From Alectoria sarmentosa (lineage: Eukaryota > Ascomycota > Lecanoromycetes > Lecanorales > Parmeliaceae), in contig WOGZ01000026.1 in NCBI GenBank assembly GCA_009733775.1, positions 1 through 64,000 of the forward strand: DNA of 64,000 nt. The letters are read 5' to 3'. Below are positions 10,620 to 21,150 of the stretch, in pieces (the stretch's first letter is position 1; every line of letters starts with the position of its first letter). The position numbers were made by a program, and so were the translations under genes. The notes below the pieces were generated by a model. That model was not told the DNA's origin. It made no database searches and worked only from the letters and a program-made list of their open reading frames with translations.

Positions 10620-13023
10620 GTTGGACCAAATTCAAGCTCGAACACAAGAGCAACACTAGAGTCAGGAAGAGGATTTAGCGAGCTGGCGAGCTAAGTGTGT
10701 GGCACGATTATTGATATGTTGATCAGGTCAAAACCTTGTACATACGACGTCGAACGGACTTTTTGTTTTTCAATCTGGGGTAGAAATACAGGGCATATAA
10801 AGCAGGGAAAAGTCGCAGCCTTGCCTCCAGCCCCTCGAAATTGAAAAACGCAGCCCATCCCACAGGTTGGCCTCCATCCTTCAAGAGATAATTTTGCTCA
10901 GTCGAGCGCATTGACTCTGCATAACAGCATGCAGAAGGTGGCATTTGAATTCCGTTCACTCTCAGGTCACGAATCATAACGGTTGAAAGCGGCACAACTG
11001 GTACCTCAAATGGCAAATGGTTGGCCTGTACCCTCAAGGAAATACCAAGGATTGCAGAGAGTGTGGATTGCAAAAAGTGTGCAAGCCAAGGTCAAGGCCC
11101 GTGCATGGGACATGTACACCCCGTGGAGATTCCATATGGGACTTGTATCAATAGCGATCCTACCGTCTGCTCTGGTCTTCATGCAGTCATCGCAAAATGG
11201 GGCACAGGCAAGAAAAAGTCTAATTTGTTTGTGGAAGCAGTCGCAGTCATGGGGCGCAGGTAAACGGTGCAGCGGCATTACCTCGACGTCATAACCGGGG
11301 GACTTCTTGGCATCCTTGATCTGCATTGAAGATAATCCCTCACACTCATATGTGCTAAAGCAGTCAAGTGCAATTCTGCAGAATTGCCTCCAAACATAGC
11401 AACTTTGACGTGCAACGAAGAAAATCCCTCACACCATTATCTATTAATTGGACATGCATTTAAAAAACAACCACACCCCTTTCCTTTCCACCTACTCGAC
11501 GACTAGTATCGGCCCGAAAATATTCAACGAGAGCAAATGTGACGTCGAGATGGGAGCAACGCATACCACTTAGTCTCAGTATCAGACTCATTTCGAGGGA
11601 TCGGTGGTGTGTGGTGGAAAAATAGTTTTTCCGGGTGAAATTACAGCATACCCCTCCCATAGAATACTAGTTCACTCTCCAAGGGAGAAATCAAGTCATC
11701 AGCTAATTGAGTGTATATTTTGCGAATCTCCACCATCCCTTTCTCCGCGCGCATAGATTGGTCTGACCCTGGCGAACACTTGCCCCAATCGGAGGGGATG
11801 TACTGGTACCTGTATCCAAGGGGCGTACAAGTATGAGAAGAGTCTTTCCAATCGAAACAGATGGCCAAGATAAAGTGACCCGATCAAGCCACTCGCTCGG
11901 GATGCTGATAGTCCAGATTAGGAATCCGGGTATTCTCTGCTTACATTGTTGAAGTTGAAAAGGAAAAGAAGACCATGTCACTTCGTACAGGATCTATTTT
12001 TATATTTCACCAGAGATCTGCGCCCACGCCTTCGGCCTGCGGTCATCTTCCTCTTCGGACCGAGTTGCGCAAGCTACGTCAGCAACTTTGGACATCTCGT
12101 AACGAATATGCACTTGGTGTACCTACTCCTATCCAGGACCTGCTGTCATCGAGAAAAGCGACACGCCTCATTCTTGAGCCCCAATCACAGTGAGCAAATG
12201 CGTCAGGGAATCGTTGTTAGGCAGCACCAAGGAATCCAGACCTTCGACGTAGGCGTACGCACTAATGCTGGACAATGGTGAAATCATCTCGCAGGGAAGA
12301 TAATGGTGAGAAACGCTCAATTCCATCGAGGAGGACTTTGAGCCCCTCTCAATCCCGGACGTCGTGATCACTAGTTCATAAGAAGGAATGTATTGGCGAG
12401 ATACACTAGACCCAATCAGCTAATGTACGGGCCGAACCCATCCGAACCGCTTCTCTGGGTTTAGAATTCTCTCCGTCTACATCAATGCTTTCGAATCACA
12501 CGAGTCTTGCCCTGCCCTTCTCTCCATATTTGCGGCCCAACTCAGATACTCGGGGGCATGGTAACGAAATGGTAGACAGGTCAATGATCAGAATGGTGGA
12601 GAATGAAGGCGGAAGCAAGCCTAGCGTTACGTTAGCCTTAGGCCAACTTGATGCTCTCCACAGGCATACACAGTGGTATGTCCACAGAATGAGAATCTCC
12701 ACGTGGCAGCAAACACGATGTTGTTGGAGAGTGGGTTGGGGGAGAGCTGGCCTATCTCTGCTTCCATCATTAGCTCCCTCATCTCTATACAATTCCATTT
12801 TTGATGTCTAATTCACCTACTCCACTCTCGGTCTTGGAATCGAGACTTCTCTTTTCAATCTTCCATGAATTCATTGCAGACTGTCAGCCATTATAGGTCT
12901 TTGTGAAAACAATTTGAGCAACAGTCAAGGGCACGTATCAATTGATAGGTGGGTCTTATTTTTCCCTTTTCTTTCGATCCAAGCCCTGCCTTTGCAGCCA
13001 CAGCGTTTTTGAATAAAAATCAG
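10620..13023. other. Gene-poor interval
   Basis: No confident gene in 2.4 kb. There are overlapping short frames on both strands. Around 11,006-11,326 both strands carry cysteine-containing frames, neither with a signal peptide. Another 75-codon minus frame at 11,641-11,868 has no known motif. An upstream exon of the 13 kb gene could lie at the right end. Confidence 0.45.
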
Positions 13024-13828
13024 CATCCTCCACCTCCTCCTCCTCATCGACTTCACCGACTTTGTCCAAGTCTCCCGTCTCCTGACCGTTGGGACCACGT
13101 ACGGAATTTCACCCTCTTTCCTCCTCTTCAATACCCTCTTCAGCAACATTCAGCCACCAAATACACTCTTGCTCACAGCACGCGCATTGCCAACGGAAAA
13201 AGAACCTGTATTTGAGCTCATAGGTAACGGTGAACTCCGCGGTGCACAAGCTCTCGGCGCTGTATTACGAATCTTGCAAGTCGCGCTGCAATGGACATGC
13301 TCGATAACACTGTAGGTATCGACCATCCTCGCACTTTGCTACAACCCACTGACCTGTTTCTCCCAGCCTCACGCTTCTCGCAGCTTTTGAACTCAATAGC
13401 AGCAACCCACCCGGCATCTTCGCAGCCTGTAGCATCTCTGCAATCGCCTTCGTCCATGCCGCACTGTTCGTCTTCCACGCCGTGGTCATTGCGCTGCCCA
13501 AACCCTCTCCTCCGAGTATGGGTATCGACATCTTGGCCGGCCTCTTCATTATGGTCAACACCTAGGCTTCACTCGTATTCGTGGCCCTCCAATTCTACTC
13601 GCAAATCCTCGGGTTCAGGCGAATGTCCGGCTCACCCGGTTTGCTGAGTCTTCTCTCGCTCGGGATACGGGCGGTGGTGACGGTAGCGGTCGCAGCGCGG
13701 TGGTTTCGGAGATTGGGGCCACCAACGTGGGAGGATCGGTATACTTCGCCGACGTTGTGGCACCAGGGGGATTGGCCTCCCTTCAACTACGTTATTGAAG
13801 GTATTGGCTGCGCCGTGCTCGTGGGACT
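13024..13828 (+). pseudogene. Multi-pass membrane protein gene with an in-frame stop
   Basis: Family not identified. Exon 1 runs from about 13024 (acceptor AAATCAG; its ATG must lie upstream) to 13311 and reads DFTDFVQVSRLLTVGTTYG, then SFLLFNTLFSN. The intron is 13312-13366 (GTAGGT, CTGAC branch, CCCAG). Exon 2 continues with helices in LLTLLAAFELN, ISAIAFVHAALFVFHAVVIA and GIDILAGLFIMVNT. It is then interrupted by TAG at 13563-13565 and carries on in the same frame with ASLVFVALQFYSQILGF and FNYVIEGIGCAVLVGLY. The 44-base segment ending at this TAG cannot be an intron without breaking the frame. A GTACGT donor at 13829 suggests one more exon. At least five hydrophobic segments are visible. 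Either a pseudogene, readthrough or a base error. Confidence 0.5.
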
Positions 13829-14579
13829 GTACGTTCGAGCGGGCCAGATGGGTGGAAGCGTCGAATGTAGCGGGCGAGGAAAAGGATTTGCTGGCATAGA
13901 AGACGGCATTCCCTCCCTCACTATTGAGACTTCGCTGTTGTTGGACTCTTTTTGGGAATCAATCCCTGCTCACAAACGACAATCTTTTCCGGGCCAATGC
14001 CCAAAATGGAGTGAGACCCGGAACTTCTCGCGCCCCAAATGCCAACTTTTTCTGGCAGATTGCCTGAGGAGCCGGACCTCCATGCATGGATGGGCTCGCA
14101 GGACGAAAAATCCCCATTCACAGGGATAAACAGCCTTGATTTAATGGCAAAAGAACGTAGTATAAGTCACACCTAGAGAATGAAACTTCTAGATGAAATT
14201 ATTGCATGTAATTCAGGCGCGATGCCAGAAACGAAAGGCAACTGTCACGAAATATCCCTTCATGATCATCACTTTACCTCAAATAAATGTTTTCAAAGCA
14301 TCTGATTTTCTTTCCTTGGCCCCCTTTGACTAGAAGAGCCGATTGTTTCTGGATGATTACCACAGAAATGTACAACATAGGGAGCTTTTCCCTGTTGTGA
14401 TTTCAAACAACCAAAAGATTCCCTCTATGCATGACTTTTGTTAAATTCCCTGCCTTTCAAACAACGCGTGAATGGACAGGCGTGGCTCTCTTGTTAGCTA
14501 TCACACCAATATCATATCCAATAAGAATATCCAATATCACCTGCCAATGATCCTACTCACATCAACCGTGACCCATCCA
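13829..14579. other. Possible 3' exon, then intergenic
   Basis: Reading past the donor at 13829, the frame stays open to a stop at 14129 but loses hydrophobic character, so the true last exon is unresolved. The rest up to the next gene is AT-richer non-coding sequence. Confidence 0.35.
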
Positions 14580-16672
14580 TCAACCGGCACCGGGTACATA
14601 GCGATCAATATTCTCTGGCGCCGGCTCCCTCCTCGGTCTCGTAAATGGACGCTCCTCACGCCCATCCCGATCCCTATCCCGATCCCTCTCTCGCTCATAG
14701 CCCCTATTCTTCTCTTCACCACGATCGCGGTCTCGGTCTCTGTCTCTGTCTCTGTGGTCTCCTCGCTCTCGGTCTCTGTGGTCTCGAGGCTCCCGATCCC
14801 GGTATCGGTCTCTATCGTAGTCATCTCGGTCGCGGTGTCGATCTCTGTCATGATAGGAGCTGCGTTCGCGGTAGTCGCGCTTGGAGTCTCTGTAGCTGCT
14901 GTCTCGGTCCCTGACATCTCTGTCGCGGTCCCTGTCTCTGGTGCCTGCATCTCGATCTCTAGTGTCTTCCTTGGCATTTCTCTCCTTGTCATCTCTGTCT
15001 CCCCCATTGTCAAACGTACTCCTGCGCTTCTCTCTTGCAGGTGCAGCCCCACCAGGCACGTAGCGATCGATATGCTCTGGCGCCTCTTCCCTCCTCGGTC
15101 TAGTGTAAGTCTTCTCGCGCTCGTCATATCGGGGCCTGTCCCTTTCTCGATCTCTACTTCTCGGCCGCTCGTCCGGGTGCCGGCTCTGTTCGCGACTGTA
15201 ATCGTACTCGTAGCGCTTGCTGCGCTCTCGGTCCCTGTCCCTGTCCCTGCCAGGATCTCTTTCCGTTGCTCGAGAGGGGCTCCGGCTCGGATATTCCGCC
15301 TCATCGCGCTCGCTGCGCCCGCGCTTCTTAAATGCCTCGGCCTCGATATCGCGCTTTGCCTGCATTTGGGCCTTATAGATCGCTTTATGGTCCATGTCAG
15401 CTTGGATGCGAGCATCTTCGTCGCGGTACGAATAGGATCGGGACTGGCGACGGGAATGGTCAGGAGACCGAGAGCGGTCAGCGCGTGCAGAAGGGGCTCT
15501 GTAAGGACTGTGGCTGCGTGGCGTAGCCGCCGATTGAAAAGGTGGGACGGGCGTGCCTGAACCTTGATAAAGGGGCGTGCTGCTGTAGCCAAGGCGAGGT
15601 TTAAAAGGGAGTTTGTTGCGGTCGGCCGCAGGGCCTTTAGGCGGCGAGACGTGTGGTTTGCGATGAGGTACCTCCGAATCGGAAAGCTCTGGCTCTGGTT
15701 TTGGTGGGCCGTTCTTGGCGGCTAACTCGCGGCCCTCTTGGAGGAGAAGCGCGAGCGCCGCTTCTTCGAGTGCATTGTTGTCCATTGGTGGCGCGACTGG
15801 CGTTGGAGGTACTGTATCAGAGTCTTGAGCTTTGGAGTTCTCCCTCTCCTTGTCTTTTTCTACTTCAAGATCGTCTCTAGGCCTATCACGTCGGCGTCTC
15901 TCCTCTGCTGCCTTCTCTCTCTCAGCTCGTGCCGCCTCACGCTCGATTCTCCTTTCATTTTGGCTCTTAAGCTTCTTGATTTCTTTCTCGGCCTTGGCTT
16001 CTGATGCCCGTAAACGATCTTTCTCGTCCTGTCTTCGCTTACGAGCATGTTCCCTCTTCTCCTCTCTGGCTCTTTCTTCTTTTCGCACCGCTGCTTCTTT
16101 CGCATATTCCTCGTCTGTTTTATTGCCCCGCTTCTCCTCAGCAGCTGCGATATCCTCACCAACTTCGGCTCGTCTGATTTCTCTCCCCGCCTGAAGGATG
16201 TGGTTGATATTCTTGGCGATCAACGCGTCCAAAGTTTTTTCAACGCTTTTGTATATATCGCTGCGATCGACAACTCCTGACATGAGTGTGGCTGCTTTTC
16301 CACGATCACGGGATAGAAGAGATGGGTCGCGCTCAATCTCTGCTTCAGCAAGATCGTTCAGTTGGATCGTGAACGCCGTCTTCTCCGCCTAATTGCACGG
16401 AGGTTAGCAAACATGCTCGACCAATCAACGCACCGTGATAGATATTCTCAGAGACATACGCTTTCTTCAAATTGTGACCACACTTTTTTCCTCAGTAAAT
16501 CATATTCGCCCTTCTTCTTGATCGTATGCAACAGCCCATCGATTGTAGATTTCTGTGTCGCGTTGAATGGAAGCTCAGACGTTTTGAACCGTTTGCGAGG
16601 GAGATACTGTGGTTCATTAAGCGTAGTGGCATTGCTTATAGCATCTACAGAAGCCATGATGGCTACTTTCAT
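14580..16672 (-). CDS. SHG1: COMPASS component Shg1 (BOD1/SHG1 domain)
   Basis: Subunit of the COMPASS histone H3K4 methyltransferase complex (family knowledge); nuclear. Exon 1 is 16672-16460; the intron is 16459-16389 (GTATGT...TTAG); exon 2 is 16388-14580. About 673 residues. The BOD1/SHG1 domain spans roughly residues 35-125: IKKKGEYDLLRKKVWSQFEE across the splice, then SLLSRDRGKAATL and RSDIYKSVEKTLDALIA. A charged coiled coil of Glu/Arg/Lys repeats follows, then a Ser/Pro region, then a very long Arg-Asp/Arg-Glu repeat tail. Within the tail a module ending ENIDRYVPG occurs twice (EHIDRYVPG and ENIDRYVPG). The start could also be the second Met five codons downstream (better ATCATGG context). 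The low-complexity tail makes long spurious frames on both strands. Transcribed divergently from the complex I gene at 16944. Confidence 0.8.
14680..15000. repeat. Coding hexanucleotide repeats (Arg-Asp tail of SHG1)
   Basis: Degenerate CGGTCT/CTGTCT-type hexamers on the plus strand, encoding the alternating Arg-Asp tail on the minus strand. Copy number is likely to vary between strains (inference). Confidence 0.7.
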
Positions 16673-16943
16673 GCGTTGGAGAAGCGTGAACAAAATTGTG
16701 AAGCAAATGAACAAGGATTTTGAACGATAGAGATGTCTCCGCTGTTAATAACCTGCAGAATCGCGCTAATCGCGGCAAAGGATTGCCGCTAAGACTTCAA
16801 CACATGAGCTCAGTCCGCAAAAGTCACCAGCCCGGCTGATTCAGGCACCACTGAGACCAATTAAAGCTGTGTCGATCCCTGACCCCCATCTAACCAATCT
16901 CTCCAAGCTCCGTATATCAAAGCAAACTCCATCCATAATTACA

Positions 16944-17329
16944 ATGGTTCACAAGATTCTTTTCTGGTCCGGCTTCGGTAGCTCCCCCCCCCCTTTTCTT
17001 CGCCCTGTCATGCTCTGGGTTTTAACATCTCTGCAGGCCTCGCGGTCCGCTTCTGGCAACTGGGCATCGAAATGCGGCCCTTCTTCAACAAAGAATCTCT
17101 CTGGGCATGGCCTGTCTTCGCAGCTGCAGGAGGCAGTTTCGGCTACTGGTTGACAGGCGTGCAATCGCGGCAGAAAGCAATATTGGCTGAGCGGAGAAAC
17201 AACCTTTTGGACAAGAGGAGGAGGAGAGCAGAGAGGGAAGGAGTTAGCGAGGAGAAGAGAATTGCCGATGAGGGTGTGCATGAAAAGTCGGTGGGGACCG
17301 GAGGAAGTGGGGGAGCTGATATGATGTGA
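16944..17329 (+). CDS. Complex I accessory subunit, NUXM/14 kDa type
   Basis: Likely small accessory subunit of mitochondrial NADH:ubiquinone oxidoreductase (fungal 14 kDa or NUXM type, related to NDUFC2; by recall of fungal homologues). Exon 1 is 16944-16977, the intron 16978-17036 (GTAGCT...CTGCAG), exon 2 17037-17329. The product is about 108 residues: MVHKILFWSGFGLAVRFW, then IEMRPFFNKESLW, then a second hydrophobic segment in PVFAAAGGSFGYWL, then a basic helix rich in Arg/Lys/Glu. Two membrane segments and the short length fit. It lies head to head with SHG1, with 271 bases between start codons. Confidence 0.6.
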
Positions 17330-18452
17330 GGAAATTCAAGAAAGAGAGGTGATTAGAAGCGAAGACATAGAGCATCACATCGGAGTCCAGGATGTCTGTC
17401 TATATGGGCTGTTGCCGGAGAGAGCGACTGATTACGTGATGGCCAACCCCATCATCGCTCTACTTAGACAAGCCAAGAAGCCTATCAGAAAGCGACAACA
17501 CTTCACCTGTTTTATGTTTGAACGCGAGGGTCGAGGAAAAGTCATGCATGGAAGGGGGTATTTCCCCAACGAAGATCCCAAGTTCCCCTGAGTCCATACG
17601 AATGGTCACTTCATTCTGGTTGATACCCACAAAAGCATGCAGAATTGAAGGAGATGGGGGTTGTAAGGATTGATTGCCAATAGTTCTTGACAATTAGATT
17701 GCGTGGATGTGAAACATTGAACTTATCTATGCATGCATGACTTTTGCTACTTTCTTTTACTGACCTGGAAGTCTGGATAAAAAAGAAAACATCAGCTTGA
17801 AAAAAGACCAGAAGAAACATGGCCAATCGAACTCCCGGACCCCATCCATCAACAACACTTCTTCAGCCATCGATCAAAATCTCCAACATACCATTATCCC
17901 CCAATCGCACGAAAAGGCTGAAGGCTGCAGGAGCACGTGATGAGGTTTAGGAGTCCTTTTCTTTCTCAATCAGATGACTCTGCTGCAGGGATCTTTAGCT
18001 TCGGAAATTAATGAACCTTGAATAAGCTCAGAGCTCACTTTCAAGGGACCTGTGGGACGCATTTGAGTACCTCAAGTGGTAGGATTGTGGTCTGAGTGAG
18101 AGACTGGATTTGCGGAGTCCTTTCCATATCTCAGTCAAATGCGTGTCAGAGTACACTTGCTACCGTTGAGCCATTGTCGCTACTGTTGTCCTGTGCTGTA
18201 GAATTTCCTATTACGGGATATATTGCTCGAAAACAATTATTGTCCTTTGCGAATGTATCGATGAGCTACAGACTCTATTGCAATTCCATGCGCCCTACAC
18301 GGTCATTTCCTACAGCAATTTCTTGTAAACATCTTCTGTCCGCGATGCTCATATAGGATGGTATTCAACACAAATGCAGCTCAAAATCATAGAAAACGAC
18401 TTCTCTGACTCGAAAAAATCAAATTCCTTACACATTGCTTTCAATTATCTAA
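17330..18452. other. Intergenic
   Basis: AT-richer towards the right. Short frames only, none with a recognisable motif. Confidence 0.55.
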
Positions 18453-19376
18453 TTATGTAATTATCTCTCTCTTCAAATCATTTACAATCATATACCTCCC
18501 AATCCCTATCCATCCCCACCTAAACCACCTCATCTGGCTCTTGTGGGCCTTCACCATTGCACTCTGCCCTCTCCTCCACTGCCCAAAATCACTCATGTAC
18601 AATAGACTTGGTGGCTCCTCCTTCCTCTTTTTCTGTGCCATTCCCGCCGCCTTCCACCCTCCCATTACCATTGTCACTGGCGCATCGAAGGCGCTGATGT
18701 ATTTTCGTAAGATGTTAGTAGTTGTGAGGGTGTATAACTCGACAGGACACTTCCACCCCGACTTTCCCGCCATTAGCGAAGACAGCCAATACCGCGCGCC
18801 ATGGTACAGAGAAATATGGTTTGGGTGGGACGAGACACCATAGGAATCGAAGGTGATCAAAGTATCAATGGTAGCAGTGGGTTCATCGGATGACGGGCTC
18901 TTCTTTGACGAACTAGAAATAGGACTGAACGCCGAAGATAGTAATTGGGCGATCTTATCTGCTGGCCAGGTGGTTGTCATGCTGTCCGGGAACTTTGGAT
19001 CTTCGATAATGAGGACGTCAGACGCAGAGCGCAGACCAAGAACTGCACCCGAGGCAGCAAGCTCTTGTTTTCGGATGTCTCCGAGGCCATCTGCATTACC
19101 TTGTGGCGATTTGGGTCAGCTGACCGTCTGAGACGGTGGCAATATTTGTGACAAACCACTGCTCAGGCAAAGTATTTTGACATGGTTCCCCGTCTCTGGA
19201 GCGGTGAGAGCTAGAAGCGTTGGAGAAAAGAACATTGCCTCGTCATCAGGATGAGCTATGAGGAGGCATATGCGCTTGTTGCGGAGACTAGGGAGGGAAG
19301 TCCGTGTGATCTGAGCGGTGTATAGCCATGCTGTTGCCAGGATGATTGGTATAGCGAGGGCGAGGTAAAGCTCCAT
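18453..19376 (-). CDS. GPI12: GlcNAc-PI de-N-acetylase (PIG-L/GPI12)
   Basis: Second step of GPI-anchor synthesis: removes the acetyl group from GlcNAc-phosphatidylinositol at the ER membrane. Exon 1 is 19376-19157; the intron is 19156-19100 (GTTTGT donor, GCTGAC branch, ACAAG acceptor); exon 2 is 19099-18453. About 288 residues. An N-terminal membrane anchor (LALAIPIILATAWLY) is followed by the metal-binding motif AHPDDE (His42, Asp44, Asp45). LGDIRKQELAAS and LGL then lead to the HPNH zinc/catalytic motif in VSSHPNHISLYHGARY. The size and motif spacing match the family. The C-terminus has another Trp-rich hydrophobic stretch before the stop. The start codon is supported by the signal-anchor beginning directly at Met. 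A neighbour gene starts divergently at 19598. Confidence 0.9.
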
Positions 19377-19597
19377 GCTCTACTTCGTGGCATGAAAAGC
19401 TGGCCTATTATTGAATCCCTGTCGTTCTTATATTAGAACGTCCTGGACAAAAATCCATGAATCCCAGACGTTGTGCCTGCACGGTACCTGCATTTGGAGG
19501 CGTTAGTAAAGTACCGCTGGCGCGGCCCTGAGCTAGCCGCTACTTCCGAAGCTTAAATGTGAGTACGAGTAGGTACCATTTTTCAATTCACCATCAC

Positions 19598-20254
19598 ATG
19601 AGCAACCGCAGAGAGCGTCGAGCTCAAGCTCGAACCAGTGTGGCTGCTCCAAATGATGTGCCTTTGCAGCAGCCATCGCGCGACGTTCCAACCCACAAGA
19701 CCCTTTTCGACATCGCCTCGGAGCGTCAGCTATTCAATACCCCGTCTCAAAGCTCTCCTCCCTCAATCACAACCACGAAAATAAACCCAGATGGCACTCT
19801 TTCAACCACTGGCTCGGACACAGATGTTCTTGATACTGCAACGCCATGCCTTGATATTGCCCTCTACACGGCCACTCTAACCATGCTACACTTCACTCTC
19901 ACTGTTCTTGTGCATCATCAATACGCGACCACGCCACCATCTCTTGCCTCCATCCTTTACACCAGCACTGTCGCTTCTCCTACGCCAGCCCTTCTTCTCG
20001 TACTGGTGTCCATTCTACATCCGCGGTCTTCACATCTACTGACGCAACTTCTGTTTGCACTTCTGAGTATGGTAGCAGGGGCTTGGCTCGTATATGCCAG
20101 CAACGAAGATCCGTATATGGCTGTCATGAAGAAAGCGCCGCCGCTGGGAACACTATGGGTCTGGGCGATTGTGGAGATGAGATGGGAATGGGCTGTGGGA
20201 TGTTTGGGTGTGGTGGGCGGGTGGGGGTGGTGGAAGGGGTATAGCATGTTATAA
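19598..20254 (+). CDS. Conserved fungal multi-pass membrane protein (DUF7719-like)
   Basis: Function unknown. 218 residues in one exon. The polar N-terminus is typical of this fungal family: MSNRRERRAQART, then KTLFDIASERQLF. A linker follows, then about four hydrophobic segments, including the ALYTATLTMLHFTLTVLV stretch, PALLLVLVSIL, LLFALLSMVAGAWLVYA and a Trp-rich final helix containing WAVGCLGVVGGWGWW. The ATG at 19598 is chosen because the frame upstream has only a GTG. The DUF assignment is from memory of the N-terminal pattern and is tentative. It diverges from GPI12 across 221 bases. Confidence 0.65.
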   Translation: MSNRRERRAQARTSVAAPNDVPLQQPSRDVPTHKTLFDIASERQLFNTPSQSSPPSITTTKINPDGTLSTTGSDTDVLDTATPCLDIALYTATLTMLHFTLTVLVHHQYATTPPSLASILYTSTVASPTPALLLVLVSILHPRSSHLLTQLLFALLSMVAGAWLVYASNEDPYMAVMKKAPPLGTLWVWAIVEMRWEWAVGCLGVVGGWGWWKGYSML

Positions 20255-21150
20255 TGTAGGGAGAACAAGGTCAAAAAAGCCCTGTGGACAGATCTGCTGC
20301 CAGACCTGCTCTTCTTGAGGTGGACATCGTCTTTCAATCTGGAGAGACACTCCTATTGCTATAAACAGATTGAGATAGAGGGACTTGATGGTTTCTCCAA
20401 TATTCAGGAGCATGGCGATACTCTGCAACTCAAGCTCTCAGGACCTATCCGGACTTGCTGCTCGATGGGTAAGCCAAACAATTGCGAGGATGGAGGTGGG
20501 GACTAAAGATGTGCATGCAGTAAGAGGACACTGGAACAGAGAGCGAAGCCCACATAAAGGAGACTGATGTGGGAAAGTTGCAGACATGTATCGCGCCATT
20601 AGTGTAGATTTGACCACATTCATTACGCCATTGATTTTATCGTAGAGGTGTAGAGCAAGTCGGCAATCGGAGAGAGCGAGGATGGACTTGACAGAAGTGG
20701 TCTAGATCAAAACGAAGTTGCCCAGATTTTACGTAAGGTTGGCCTTGGTGGCCTCGTTCCAACCAATAGCATGGTGAAAGAGTTGATCGGAAAGGACTCC
20801 GCAGCAAAGTCAAGCAAAAACCAAAAAAGGTAACCTCCTCATTGCTCCAACGTCCAAGCGCTTCATCGTTGTTAAGTTGTAAAAGTACCTATTGGTTTGT
20901 GTAGCATTGAGTAGTGCTCCTCGGAAAATCCATTTCCATTACCCTCTCAAAACAAGACAACACCAATCCTGTGACCACGTGAAAGGGTCAACTCTCCTTC
21001 GAAATTCATCCAAATCATGGTTACAAATATCCGGCGTTCCAGCCAGCTGGGCTTTGTTCCTGCTTTCTATTATCACTATGAGTTGTCTCCAGACGTCCTT
21101 TCTTCTAGCCTCTGCCGCCTCGCACTTTCCCGCCGCCAACCAAATCAAAA
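20255..21150. other. Intergenic; promoter side of LDB19
   Basis: No gene seen. The right half should hold the promoter and leader of the arrestin gene; no TATA box or known operator could be called with confidence. Confidence 0.5.

Noticed and set aside
14472..15592. Open frames of about 350-360 codons on both strands over the SHG1 tail
   Set aside because: They are by-products of the hexanucleotide Arg-Asp repeat; the minus frame ending at 14580 is the one joined to the conserved BOD1/SHG1 domain and a proper splice.
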